Source: Paludibacter sp. (GTDB lineage: Bacteria > Bacteroidota > Bacteroidia > Bacteroidales > Paludibacteraceae). From it: a stretch of 64,000 nt of DNA. How positions within the stretch are numbered: the stretch's first letter is position 1; each line of letters opens with the position of its first letter. The notes under the pieces were generated by a model. That model was not told the origin of the DNA and did not search any database. It saw only the letters and a program-made list of their open reading frames with translations. Of this stretch, positions 54,652 through 64,000 are shown piece after piece. The stretch covers positions 1 to 64,000 of the forward strand of contig JAQVAV010000015.1 of NCBI GenBank assembly GCA_028690665.1, read 5' to 3'. Made by a program: the position numbers and the translations under genes.

Positions 54652-54688
54652 CAGGACTAATTAGTACTAACAAAAATTTTTAAGAAAA

Positions 54689-54859
54689 ATGGCTTACGTT
54701 ATTTCAGAAGACTGTATTGCATGCGGATCTTGCATCAGCGAATGTCCGGTAGACGCAATCTCAGAAGGTGATATCTATGTAATTGATCCGGATGTTTGCA
54801 CTGACTGTGGAACTTGTGCAGATGTTTGTCCTTCAGAAGCAATCAGTCCGGCAAACTAA
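54689..54859 (+). CDS. 2[4Fe-4S] ferredoxin
   Basis: A 56-residue bacterial-type ferredoxin that I read directly: it starts MAYVISEDCIACGSCISECP and ends DVCPSEAISPAN. It has two full Cys-x2-Cys-x2-Cys-x3-Cys-Pro clusters, one at CIACGSCISECP and one at CTDCGTCADVCP, so it binds two [4Fe-4S] clusters and carries electrons in anaerobic metabolism, for example for pyruvate:ferredoxin oxidoreductase. It has a promoter and a strong terminator of its own. It is short enough to be missed by automatic gene calling. Confidence 0.95.
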   Translation: MAYVISEDCIACGSCISECPVDAISEGDIYVIDPDVCTDCGTCADVCPSEAISPAN

Positions 54860-54877
54860 GAAATTTGCCCAAGAATT

Positions 54878-54917
54878 AAAAAAGACCGGTTTAAAATTTA
54901 AACTGGTCTTTTCTTTT
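54878..54917. terminator. Bidirectional terminator between ferredoxin and gldB
   Basis: AAAAGACCGGTTTAAA pairs with TTTAAACTGGTCTTTT (one G-T mismatch). The A run before and T run after let it end transcripts from both the ferredoxin gene (plus) and gldB (minus), whose stop at 54918 directly abuts it. Confidence 0.88.
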
Positions 54918-55940
54918 TTATCTGGGGTTATAGGTTGCTTTATCCAATATCTTCTGATAATCATTTTCCACCATTAACTGTACCAAAGTGACATCTTTGT
55001 TTTTGTCCATATAATTCCGGACAATCTGCCATCCGACCCAGGTACCGAGCCTTCCGGGAGAATCCTGCGAAACAGGAGAAGTAAACGGGGCATCGTTCAG
55101 ATATTTACGAATCAGCATTATATCCGTCGAAAACAAATCATTTCTGTCGAGTATGGTTTCCCAAATATCTTTTTCGTACTTTCGGCACCACTCCCACTGC
55201 AATTTATCGTACCCTATAATATCATTGGGATGCTGATCAGGCATAAGGACAGAGAGTAAATACATCACTTTGCCACGATACAACATATCGTCCAACAGGC
55301 GATCTTCCTTTACATCAACCGGAAAATTCTTAAACAACCAGGCCGAAACCACATCTACAGGAATACATTCCGACCTCATATTATAAGTCAGATATTTATA
55401 GGAAAGTCGGGCATATTCAGGATAATCAGATCCAAGATACAAATCAGTTCCAATTCCAATTAAACTATCATTCAGGATAATAGAGCGATTAAATCCTGAA
55501 ACAAAAAAATACACCTGTGGCAATTCCATTTTCGGAAAATACGACTGTAAGTGTGCATAAGCATCGGCAATAGAAAGTTCAATATTGGAAATATCCTGAA
55601 AACGAGCCAGAACATCCTTATTTACGGGAGTAAAAGTCGTATCGGATAAAAAGTTCCGGAACAAAGCAGAAACACGGTCTGTGTCCTTCGGATTTTCATT
55701 CAGTATTTCAGAAATATATACCGGCATAAACTCCGGATATTTTTTATATAAACCAGCCACAGCATTTTTTATATCAGAAGTATCCACAGCAATCAGATCA
55801 ACATCAAAACGTTTTATATGAAAATTCTCCTCCTTAGGATTTGTTTCAATAGCAAAACGATTACTCTTTTTGCAGGAAGACAAAAAGCTAAATCCTAAAA
55901 CGATGAATAACAACCCAATAATATTTAATTTTGTATTCAT
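54918..55940 (-). CDS. gldB: Gliding motility-associated lipoprotein GldB
   Basis: A 340-residue lipoprotein. The signal and lipobox read IIGLLFIVLGFSFLSSCKKS (Cys about residue 23). HIKRFDVDLIAVDTSDIKN and the PEFMPVYISEILNENPKDTD region match GldB, and RLSYKYLTYNMRSECIPVDVVSAWLFKNF and LDKATYNPR near the end are also typical. GldB is required for gliding in Flavobacterium and is retained in many non-gliding Bacteroidota. It is separated from yidC by a strong terminator, so it has its own transcript. Confidence 0.88.
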   Translation of the reverse strand: MNTKLNIIGLLFIVLGFSFLSSCKKSNRFAIETNPKEENFHIKRFDVDLIAVDTSDIKNAVAGLYKKYPEFMPVYISEILNENPKDTDRVSALFRNFLSDTTFTPVNKDVLARFQDISNIELSIADAYAHLQSYFPKMELPQVYFFVSGFNRSIILNDSLIGIGTDLYLGSDYPEYARLSYKYLTYNMRSECIPVDVVSAWLFKNFPVDVKEDRLLDDMLYRGKVMYLLSVLMPDQHPNDIIGYDKLQWEWCRKYEKDIWETILDRNDLFSTDIMLIRKYLNDAPFTSPVSQDSPGRLGTWVGWQIVRNYMDKNKDVTLVQLMVENDYQKILDKATYNPR

Positions 55941-55955
55941 AGACCTTAACTAAAC

Positions 55956-55999
55956 AAAAAGCGCAAATTACAAAGTTTGACCCTGTAGATTGCGCTTTT
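55956..55999 (-). terminator. Terminator after yidC
   Basis: Perfect 10-bp arms AAAAGCGCAA (55957-55966) and TTGCGCTTTT (55990-55999) form a stem ending in a T run on the minus strand. It lies 22 nt past the yidC stop and 16 nt before the gldB start codon. Confidence 0.85.
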
Positions 56000-56020
56000 A
56001 TACTTTTATTTAAAATTTAT

Positions 56021-57934
56021 TTACTTTTTGTTACGAAGAGCTTTCTCCTGCTCACGTTGCATTTTTTCAAGACGTTCCATAAAACCACTTTTCTTCTTCG
56101 GAGCCTTGCTGTTACGTTTAGCATGAAGTTGGGCAAGCAATTTCTTTTCATCAACCGTAGCACGGATAATATAAGTCTGAGCAATGGTAATCAACGTTGA
56201 AATAAAATAGTAGTAACTCAAACCGGACGCATAGCCATTGAACATAAACATGAACATAACCGGCATTAGGTACATCATCCATTTCATCATTCCCGCACCG
56301 GGCTGATCATTAGTAGCACTATTAGTCATATTCAGTTTCGTTGAAATCAAAGTCGCTATAGTCATCAATAAAGTGAACAAGCTTATGTGATTTCCAAAAT
56401 ATGGCGTAATAAGTGGAATATATGTGTTCCAGCTTACAATAGCATCGTATGACGAAAGGTCACTGGCCCACAGAAAACTCTGCTGACGAAGTTCGAATGC
56501 TGCCGGGAAGAAACTGAACATGGCAAACAAAATCGGCATCTGAAGTAACATAGGCAGACAGCCACTCATTGGACTGACCCCGACTTTATTATAAAGATCC
56601 ATGGTTGCCTTTTGGCGCTCGGCTGCTTTTTCTGCCGGAATACGCGCGTGAATTTCGTCTATCTCGGGCTTCAATACACGCATTTTGGCGCTCGACATGT
56701 AAGATTTATAAGTCAATGGAAACAAAACCAATTTGATAACAATAGTCATCAAAAGAATAATGATCCCAAAACTTGAAATAAACTTACTGAACAAATTGAA
56801 CATCGGGATAATTGCAAAACGGTTAACCCAGCCAAAAATACCCCAACCCAGCGGAATCAAACGACTAAGTAACAACTTATCATCTCCTTTAAGGCCTTTG
56901 TCATAAGCGGAAAGAACTTTGTACTGATTCGGGCCAAAAAACAGTTTAAATCCGGTCGCAAATTTGCCCGTCGGATCAAAACTTACAGAAGTTTGTGTGC
57001 TGAACGATTTGAGATAACCAGAGTTTTCAGCTTCGGAAACACTTTTCAATACAGTACCCGTAAAAGCATCATCGGCAATAAATATACTGCTAAAAAACTG
57101 ATCTTTATAGGCAATCCATTTCACTTTATTAGGGACGTCTTTCTGGTCATTTTTAGCCGGATTTAATTTTTCGACATCATCTGCCACATATTTAAATTCC
57201 AGACCGGAATACCTGTCCTCGAACTTACGGCCTTTTTCCTGTTGACGAATTTTTGACAACCACTGCATTTCAAGAGAGTTGGTTCCCACCGGCATAACTG
57301 TATTCATTTTAACCGGCTGAATGGCAAAGCTCATCATATAATCATTGGCAGGAAGCGTATATACAAAATCCATATAAGCCTCACCCGTAGTTTTTAGCCG
57401 AAGTGAAAACTGTTGATCTCCGTTTTCAAGAGTTTTTATTCCGGATACCGGCTCAAAATAAAGATTGGCGGTATTTACGACACGATTATTATTCGTTACC
57501 AACGTAAAACCTAATTTACTCTCATTGCCATCAAACAAAATCAACGGTAAAGAATCATGTGTCATGTATTTCTTGAGCAATACAGAGGAAATTCGTCCAC
57601 CTTTGTTGCTCAATGTAACTTTTACCAACTTATTTTCAAGGGTATAAGTGGTGTCTTTACCTATGGCATCTACCCCGAATGCTCCGTAAACATCATTCAG
57701 TTTTGAGACATCTGCACTATCATTCTCATTGATGACAGCCTTTTTGGTTTGAGCCACCGAATCTACTTTTTGTTGAGCAATTGCAGCTTCCTGACGGGTC
57801 TGCTCAACGAGAGCTATTGAATCATTATACCGTTGCTGTTTGGCAAGTTCTTCCTTGCTCGGTGCATTATATACTGAAAATCCAATTAAAACGAGTGCAA
57901 TAAGCACGAATCCGATAATCGTGTTTTTATCCAT
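56021..57934 (-). CDS. yidC: Membrane protein insertase YidC
   Basis: A 637-residue YidC/Oxa1 insertase that places proteins in the inner membrane. It has an N-terminal helix (IIGFVLIALVLIGFSVYNAP), a long periplasmic beta domain (about 60-360) as usual in Bacteroidota, and a C-terminal bundle of five helices with FGIIILLMTIVIKLVLFPLT, MSGCLPMLLQMPILFAMFSF and YYYFISTLITIAQTYI. A basic lysine-rich tail for ribosome contact follows (NSKAPKKKSGFMERLEKMQR). It follows pyrG after 57 nt and is closed by a strong terminator. Confidence 0.97.
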   Translation of the reverse strand: MDKNTIIGFVLIALVLIGFSVYNAPSKEELAKQQRYNDSIALVEQTRQEAAIAQQKVDSVAQTKKAVINENDSADVSKLNDVYGAFGVDAIGKDTTYTLENKLVKVTLSNKGGRISSVLLKKYMTHDSLPLILFDGNESKLGFTLVTNNNRVVNTANLYFEPVSGIKTLENGDQQFSLRLKTTGEAYMDFVYTLPANDYMMSFAIQPVKMNTVMPVGTNSLEMQWLSKIRQQEKGRKFEDRYSGLEFKYVADDVEKLNPAKNDQKDVPNKVKWIAYKDQFFSSIFIADDAFTGTVLKSVSEAENSGYLKSFSTQTSVSFDPTGKFATGFKLFFGPNQYKVLSAYDKGLKGDDKLLLSRLIPLGWGIFGWVNRFAIIPMFNLFSKFISSFGIIILLMTIVIKLVLFPLTYKSYMSSAKMRVLKPEIDEIHARIPAEKAAERQKATMDLYNKVGVSPMSGCLPMLLQMPILFAMFSFFPAAFELRQQSFLWASDLSSYDAIVSWNTYIPLITPYFGNHISLFTLLMTIATLISTKLNMTNSATNDQPGAGMMKWMMYLMPVMFMFMFNGYASGLSYYYFISTLITIAQTYIIRATVDEKKLLAQLHAKRNSKAPKKKSGFMERLEKMQREQEKALRNKK

Positions 57935-57991
57935 TTAAAATACTGTTTTCTGTTTTAAAAATGTGAACCTCCCGGTTTTTTTGTATCAACT

Positions 57992-59611
<1,620 letters not shown>

Positions 59612-59805
59612 TTAAAAATTACTATCTTATTTTTGGCATTTTTAAGTCTACAAATTTCGGAAAAAAAAATGAATAACGAAAACGCCTGTCATAATTTAAA
59701 CTTTTTCTCTTTCCTTTTTTAAGGTTGATCTTCAATAGAGTTGTATAAATGTCAGATTTTCATTTTCAAGGCTTTACTTCTGATCTTTTATAATAACGAG
59801 GTCAT

Positions 59806-59845
59806 AAAAAATGCGGGGCATGAACCAAAGCTCATTAACCCCGCA
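59806..59845 (-). terminator. Terminator of the DUF2007-UspA gene
   Basis: GC-rich arms TGCGGGG (59812-59818) and CCCCGCA (59839-59845) enclose a 20-nt loop. On the minus strand a run of six T follows. It starts 31 nt past the stop. Confidence 0.88.
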
Positions 59846-59875
59846 CCCAAACTCTCTAAAAAAGAATCCCGGCAT

Positions 59876-60970
59876 CTAAACATGTGTAACAAAAAGCATT
59901 GTATCTGAATGTAAAATAAATTTATACGCCAGACCCGGATTAAAAATACGGGAAAGCAATTTTCGTTTTCTGGAATTAAATGCCAATAAATTTATATTTT
60001 TCTTCTTCAGGTAATCATCAATAATTTCAGTTTTATCATTTGCTCCTATCAGCGCATAATGAGTTACCAGATTAGGATAGTGCGATGCAAAATACGATTT
60101 GATACCAGCCAGCATAACTTCGTCCCAAGCCTCATTTTTTTCTGAAGCATGAATAAAAAATATTTCAAGTTCTTTTGAATTACAAATTTCTATTGTTTTA
60201 TCAATGGCAATCAAATCTTTCTGATCAAAGTTGGTCATAAACGCTACCCGTTTGATAGCACTGACCGAGTCCAGACTCACTTTCATTGGAATGCCAAGAA
60301 CCGGAACAGCAGACATATCCATCACCTCAGCAGTTACACTCCCTATCAAATCATTGGAAACTTTCTTTCCATGGGTGCCCATCACCACTAAATCCGGACG
60401 GTTTTTCTTACAATAATCCAGAATCTGATCTTCCGCAACTCCTTCCTGCAATTCTATCCTGTATTCTAAATCTGGTAATTCACCCGCTTCTATACGTCTT
60501 TTTATCTCATTTTTAAGATTATCTGCATCTGCATTGGCCTGATTGATAATTCTGCGAAGTAATTCTCCATCACTCAGACTGTACATGCTCACATCATTAT
60601 TGAGCGATATGGTATAAGTAGGACTAAAATATACATGTAGCAGGGTAACTTCAGCTTTAATATTTGCCGCAATATTAAATCCAAAATCAATTACTTTCTG
60701 GCTAAAATCAGCAAAATCCACAGGAATCAAGACATGTTTACCTACCGGTTCATCTTCCGATTCCCAGGCCGACTCCATCTCTTCAACAATTTTCAGGGCG
60801 TTGGGTAAATCAGACTCCTTGATCCTCACCCTTACTCCGACAGCCATTTCGGGGTGTTCAAGATTCAGATTCTGAATAACAGCTTCAATCCCTTTTTCCT
60901 CTAAAACTGTCTTTATCATTTGGGCTCTGTGGTAAGTCCGAATAGCTAATGTTACTAATTTATCTTCCAT
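59876..60970 (-). CDS. DUF2007 plus tandem universal stress protein
   Basis: A 364-residue fusion. Residues 1-72 resemble DUF2007 (LVTLAIRTYHRAQMIKTVLE, VRVRIKESDLPNALKIVEEM), a small ferredoxin-like putative signalling domain. Residues 78-220 form a UspA domain (HVLIPVDFADFSQKVIDFGF) with the ATP-loop VVMGTHGKKVSNDLIGSVTA. Residues 225-364 form a second, more degenerate UspA domain (VAFMTNFDQKDLIAIDKTIE) lacking the GxxGS loop. The first repeat may bind ATP; the second probably pairs with it. It is a cytoplasmic stress or redox-state protein and is monocistronic. Confidence 0.85.
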   Translation of the reverse strand: MEDKLVTLAIRTYHRAQMIKTVLEEKGIEAVIQNLNLEHPEMAVGVRVRIKESDLPNALKIVEEMESAWESEDEPVGKHVLIPVDFADFSQKVIDFGFNIAANIKAEVTLLHVYFSPTYTISLNNDVSMYSLSDGELLRRIINQANADADNLKNEIKRRIEAGELPDLEYRIELQEGVAEDQILDYCKKNRPDLVVMGTHGKKVSNDLIGSVTAEVMDMSAVPVLGIPMKVSLDSVSAIKRVAFMTNFDQKDLIAIDKTIEICNSKELEIFFIHASEKNEAWDEVMLAGIKSYFASHYPNLVTHYALIGANDKTEIIDDYLKKKNINLLAFNSRKRKLLSRIFNPGLAYKFILHSDTMLFVTHV

Positions 60971-61307
60971 TTTCTGAAAATATTTAATTGGTTTTATGCA
61001 CGTTATAACATAAAATCATGTCCTTTTCGATATTAACACAACTTCGCTGGTAAAGTTAGTGGATAATTTCAAAGGTTATTCTCCGAAAATTATCTTTTGA
61101 AACATTTTTTTAATAACTTTCTCCTAATGCCGGAGTTAAAGCAACAGCACCCATTCAAATTGTACTTCCGGAGTTTTTCTCAAAAAAAATTTCACTCTTT
61201 TATCACAGACTCATTTCAGACACACCCTCATTACAAAAAAATCACTATTTTTGCGCTAATCGGATTTGACTTAAAACTCCGGCATTAAATAACAAATTAA
61301 ATAACAA
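60971..61307. other. Divergent intergenic region between the UspA and gldE genes
   Basis: No gene is supported here. The 63-codon plus-strand frame at 61097-61288 ends across the gldE promoter box and shows no family resemblance. The right end holds the gldE -7 box. I see no clear promoter for the minus-strand stress gene. Confidence 0.5.
61246..61253 (+). promoter_or_regulatory. -7 box of the gldE-gldD operon
   Basis: TATTTTTG matches TAnnTTTG; transcription would start near 61259, giving a leader of about 50 nt. A -33 element is not clear. Confidence 0.5.
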
Positions 61308-62648
61308 TTGGAACCTGACATTTTCAACTCTCTTTTCTCCGGAATAACAGTTCACCCTTTCAGTTTGTCTGCTGCTATTTCATTAATTGTTAGCGGTCTG
61401 CTACTTGCACTTTCGGCAACCATATCTGCTTCTGAAGTTTCATTTTTTTCACTTACTCCACAGGATTTGAATGAGCTGGAAGAAAGTGACAAAAAACAGG
61501 ACCGGAAGATATTAAATGCACTTGAAAATCCGCAAAGACTATTGGCAACTATACTGATAGGAAACAACTTTGTGAATGTCACCATCATTATACTTCTTAC
61601 TTATTTCACCAATTCTATTCTGAATTTTGATAACGCTCCAATCGTCGGATTTATTTTTCAGACGATTATCATTACGTTTTTGCTCTTATTGTTTGGCGAA
61701 ATAATGCCCAAAATATACGCAACTCAATTTGCACGGCGCACATCGGCCAAGACAATAGGCTTCCTGACCGCGCTTGAAAAAGCTTTTTCTCCGATTGTAA
61801 CCTTATTGGTAAAATCAAGTTCCGTGGTAAATACCCGTTTAGCCCGACACACACATAATAATCTATCGAAAGAAGATCTGAGTCAGGCGCTCGAACTCAC
61901 CTCCGACAGCAAAGATGAGGATAAAGAAATACTTGAGGGAATTATAAAATTCGGAAATATTCATGTAATTGACATAATGACATCGAGAGTTGATATGGTC
62001 GACGTCAATATAAAAACTTCCTATAAACAACTGCTTGAAATCGTTATTCAGTCAGGCTATTCACGAATTCCTGTTTATTCGGCAAATCAGGATAACATCA
62101 AAGGAGTTTTATACGGAAAAGATCTGCTCCCTCATTTAAACAAACCAGCTAATTTCCGTTGGCAAAGTCTGATACGCCCGGCTTACTTCGTTCCTGAAAC
62201 AAAAAAAATAGACGATTTGCTGAATGAATTTCAGGAAAATAAAGTCCATTTGGCCATTGTTGTTGACGAATATGGCGGAACATCCGGACTTGTTACTCTT
62301 GAAGACATTCTGGAAGAAATTGTCGGAGATATAAGTGATGAGTATGATGAAGAAGAACAACTTTACACAAAAATAGATAATCACACCTTTATATTCGAGG
62401 CCAAAATTCAATTGAACGACTTCTTTAAGATTGAAGAAATTGAAGAATCTGATTTTACAAAGGTTACAGAAGAAGTTGAAACGCTGGCCGGTCTGATTCT
62501 CGAATTGAAAGGAGAAATTCCCGCTAAAAATGAACGAATCGGCTACGGGAAATACGTTTTCGAAATTATGTCGGTCGACAATCGTCGTATCAAAAAAGTA
62601 AAACTTTACATTAAAGACGATTACCCCAAAAGAGAGGAAGAAGAATAA
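61308..62648 (+). CDS. gldE: Gliding motility-associated protein GldE (CNNM/CorC family)
   Basis: A 446-residue membrane protein. DUF21/CNNM transmembrane domain (about 15-200; GLLLALSATISASEVSFFSL, LFGEIMPKIYATQFARR) is followed by two CBS domains (DIMTSRVDMVDVNI; NKVHLAIVVDEYGGTSGLVT) and a C-terminal CorC/HlyC domain (AGLILELKGEIPAKNERIGY). GldE is needed for gliding in Flavobacterium and is usually coupled to gldD, which is the next gene here (22 nt). The start is TTG at 61308: no ATG in this frame gives the conserved N-terminus (EPDIFNSLFSG). Confidence 0.9.
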   Translation: MEPDIFNSLFSGITVHPFSLSAAISLIVSGLLLALSATISASEVSFFSLTPQDLNELEESDKKQDRKILNALENPQRLLATILIGNNFVNVTIIILLTYFTNSILNFDNAPIVGFIFQTIIITFLLLLFGEIMPKIYATQFARRTSAKTIGFLTALEKAFSPIVTLLVKSSSVVNTRLARHTHNNLSKEDLSQALELTSDSKDEDKEILEGIIKFGNIHVIDIMTSRVDMVDVNIKTSYKQLLEIVIQSGYSRIPVYSANQDNIKGVLYGKDLLPHLNKPANFRWQSLIRPAYFVPETKKIDDLLNEFQENKVHLAIVVDEYGGTSGLVTLEDILEEIVGDISDEYDEEEQLYTKIDNHTFIFEAKIQLNDFFKIEEIEESDFTKVTEEVETLAGLILELKGEIPAKNERIGYGKYVFEIMSVDNRRIKKVKLYIKDDYPKREEEE

Positions 62649-62670
62649 AAACATCCTTTGCAATTTTGAC

Positions 62671-63243
62671 ATGCTAAAACGACTAACAATCATTACATTT
62701 ATATCCTTTACGCTGATTTCATGCGGGGGAAACTACAGTCCGAAACCTTATGGATACTTCAGAGTAGATATGCCTGCTCATAAATACCGCATAGCAGACA
62801 CATTAAACCTTCCGTATAAATTCGAATTATCAGATTATGCGGAGATTGTATCGCGTGAAGAACCGGGAGAAAATTACTGGATTGACATCAATTACCCGGG
62901 GCTCAATTGCAGTGTGTACTGTAGCTATAAGCATGTGAAAGGCAATCTCAGGGAATTATCAGAAGATGCTCATCGGTATGTGTACAAGCATGCGGTAAAA
63001 GCAGATGCTATCAATGAGAAATTGTTCGAAAATCCGAAAAAAAAAGTATACGGGATCCTCTATGATCTCAAGGGGAACACAGCATCGTCGCTGCAATTTG
63101 TATTAACTGACAGCACACGACATTTTTTCCGTGGCGCCCTGTACTTCAATAATGTTCCTAACAAAGATTCAATTGCCCCAATGGCCAATTACATTCGTGA
63201 AGATATGATTCGTCTGATAGAAAGTTTCGAATGGAAAAAATGA
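62671..63243 (+). CDS. gldD: Gliding motility lipoprotein GldD
   Basis: A 190-residue lipoprotein. The signal and lipobox are LTIITFISFTLISCGGNYSP (Cys at residue 18). The GldD core follows directly: KPYGYFRVDMPAHKYRI, PGENYWIDINYPGLNCSVYC and YDLKGNTASSLQFVLTDSTR. It works with GldE and GldB in gliding and T9SS-related functions of Bacteroidota. It lies 22 nt after gldE, and its 3' end overlaps the phosphopantetheinyl transferase gene by 13 nt. Confidence 0.93.
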   Translation: MLKRLTIITFISFTLISCGGNYSPKPYGYFRVDMPAHKYRIADTLNLPYKFELSDYAEIVSREEPGENYWIDINYPGLNCSVYCSYKHVKGNLRELSEDAHRYVYKHAVKADAINEKLFENPKKKVYGILYDLKGNTASSLQFVLTDSTRHFFRGALYFNNVPNKDSIAPMANYIREDMIRLIESFEWKK

Positions 63244-63869
63244 TATACCAACATTTCATATCATCTGAAAACAATGCCAAAATTCTGATTTGGAAAATTA
63301 CAGAAACCGAGGAAGAACTGATAACATCGTTAGCCAATTTTAAAAAATACGAACCTGAGTTTATCGTATTAAAGAACTCCAAACGAAAACTTGAATTTTT
63401 GGCCTCACGAATAGCATTAAACTATCTTGCCGGGCAAACAGTATATATAGCTTACGACACATCGGGGAAACCATTTCTGTTGAATGAAAAACTCCACATA
63501 AGTATTTCCCATAGCAGACAATGGGTCGCGGTCATGTTAGCCGGAACAAATTGTGGAATTGATATTGAATGTCCGACAGATAAAATTCTGAAAGTATATA
63601 AACGGTTTTTAAACGATCAGGAACAAAAAGATTTATTTCAGAATACGGGCGACATTGTCAAGTTACAATTAGCCTGGTCGGCCAAGGAAGCGCTATATAA
63701 AATCATTGGCGAAAAAGCCGTCGATTTCTCGGGTCAATTGCAAATTGCACCCTTTGAAGCTCAACAAGAAGGCCGGATTGAAGCAGTTCATTTACCAGCC
63801 AACAAAATGTATGAGCTTGCGTATAAAGCAACTCCGGGTTTCAACCTTGTTTATTGTACAACAGATTAA
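63231..63869 (+). CDS. 4'-phosphopantetheinyl transferase superfamily protein
   Basis: A 212-residue Sfp/Gsp-type transferase that moves 4'-phosphopantetheine from CoA to a carrier protein. The magnesium-binding motif is NCGIDIECPTDKI (about residues 103-115), and the second motif is LAWSAKEALYKIIG (about 142-155). ISISHSRQWVAVML carries the conserved histidine. It overlaps gldD by 13 nt and is followed after 13 nt by the lipid-synthesis gene. The target carrier is unknown; the acyl carrier protein is possible. Confidence 0.9.
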   Translation: MEKMIYQHFISSENNAKILIWKITETEEELITSLANFKKYEPEFIVLKNSKRKLEFLASRIALNYLAGQTVYIAYDTSGKPFLLNEKLHISISHSRQWVAVMLAGTNCGIDIECPTDKILKVYKRFLNDQEQKDLFQNTGDIVKLQLAWSAKEALYKIIGEKAVDFSGQLQIAPFEAQQEGRIEAVHLPANKMYELAYKATPGFNLVYCTTD

Positions 63870-63882
63870 ATTTTCAAAAAAA

Positions 63883-64000
63883 ATGAAAAACATTATACTA
63901 AATACAATCAAAGAAAATGCTGCCCAAAAGAAAAAAATGCTGGCAGTCCTGTTAGATCCGGAAAATTGTGCCAATGCTTTTCTGGAAAATGTCTGCGATA
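63883..64000 (+). CDS. Geranylgeranyl/heptaprenylglyceryl phosphate synthase (partial, runs off right edge)
   Basis: Only the first 39 codons are visible, starting MKNIILNTIKENAAQKKKML and continuing with AVLLDPENCANAF. The LLDP sequence after a short helix matches the start of the GGGPS/PcrB family, TIM-barrel prenyltransferases that join a polyprenyl diphosphate to glycerol-1-phosphate. Position directly after a phosphopantetheinyl transferase and gldD is also typical in Bacteroidota. With so little sequence this remains a good but not certain call. Confidence 0.7.
   Translation, partial: MKNIILNTIKENAAQKKKMLAVLLDPENCANAFLENVCD

Larger units (their letters stand above)
54347..54688. other. 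Divergent intergenic region between GH105 and ferredoxin genes
   Basis: This spacer holds the promoters of the two neighbours and otherwise nothing I can support. A 63-codon plus-strand frame (54368-54559) overlaps the GH105 promoter and has lysine/isoleucine/leucine-rich, low-information content, so I take it as chance. Confidence 0.5.

Noticed and set aside
61097..61288. 63-codon frame upstream of gldE
   Set aside because: It runs across the gldE -7 box and resembles nothing known.

Overview
The window looks like a chromosomal segment of an AT-rich member of the Bacteroidota, most likely Bacteroidales. The evidence is a UpxY-type antiterminator at the head of a capsule locus, Bacteroidota promoters (TTG about 20 nt before TAnnTTTG), type IX secretion (T9SS) C-terminal sorting domains, and the gliding/T9SS-associated genes gldB, gldD and gldE. 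Two DUF4252 genes sit behind an ECF sigma factor, and YidC has the long periplasmic domain. No phage, CRISPR array or complete transposon was seen.

Bases 1-23938, all on the minus strand and so read right to left, form one capsule/exopolysaccharide locus. It starts with upxY (23938) and a nucleotide-sugar epimerase. Next comes a dTDP-3-amino-sugar module: a tandem FdtA-type ketoisomerase, an acetyltransferase and an aminotransferase. Then come a Wzx flippase, two glycosyltransferases, an EpsG/Wzy-like polymerase and two tandem deacetylase-like proteins. These are followed by an ATP-grasp protein, a membrane O-acyltransferase, a GT-D enzyme, GT4 and GT2 glycosyltransferases and a CapK/PaaK-like adenylating enzyme. 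The run ends with another GT4, a CapA-like protein, a sugar-transfer ATP-grasp protein and a PglC-PglD-PglE-like set that runs off the left edge. The combination predicts a Wzx/Wzy polysaccharide with amino sugars and acyl or amino-acid-like decorations. tRNA-Asn lies just upstream of the locus.

Bases 24539-31160 are core and envelope genes: ssb, a DUF4403 lipoprotein, an ECF sigma/anti-sigma/DUF4252/DUF4252 operon, and on the plus strand a 7TM-HD phosphohydrolase. Bases 31161-34138 look like an inserted, decaying segment. It holds a frameshifted lipoprotein and a broken S8 subtilisin with a T9SS tail, bounded by palindromic non-coding DNA that resembles integron attC ends.

Bases 34139-54346 (minus strand) are a rhamnose and rhamnogalacturonan/pectin region. 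It has rhaB-rhaA-rhaT, two GH28 polygalacturonase-like enzymes, a DUF985 cupin, a GH106 rhamnosidase, a GH2 enzyme, a PL1-like pectate lyase with T9SS tail, an autotransporter-repeat T9SS protein and a GH105 unsaturated uronyl hydrolase. Together they would cut the polymer outside the cell, trim the oligosaccharides and feed rhamnose into catabolism. No SusC/SusD pair or regulator is present in the window.

Bases 54347-64000 are housekeeping: a 56-residue ferredoxin, gldB, yidC, pyrG and a DUF2007-UspA protein, then the plus-strand gldE-gldD-phosphopantetheinyl transferase group followed by the start of a geranylgeranyl/heptaprenylglyceryl phosphate synthase.
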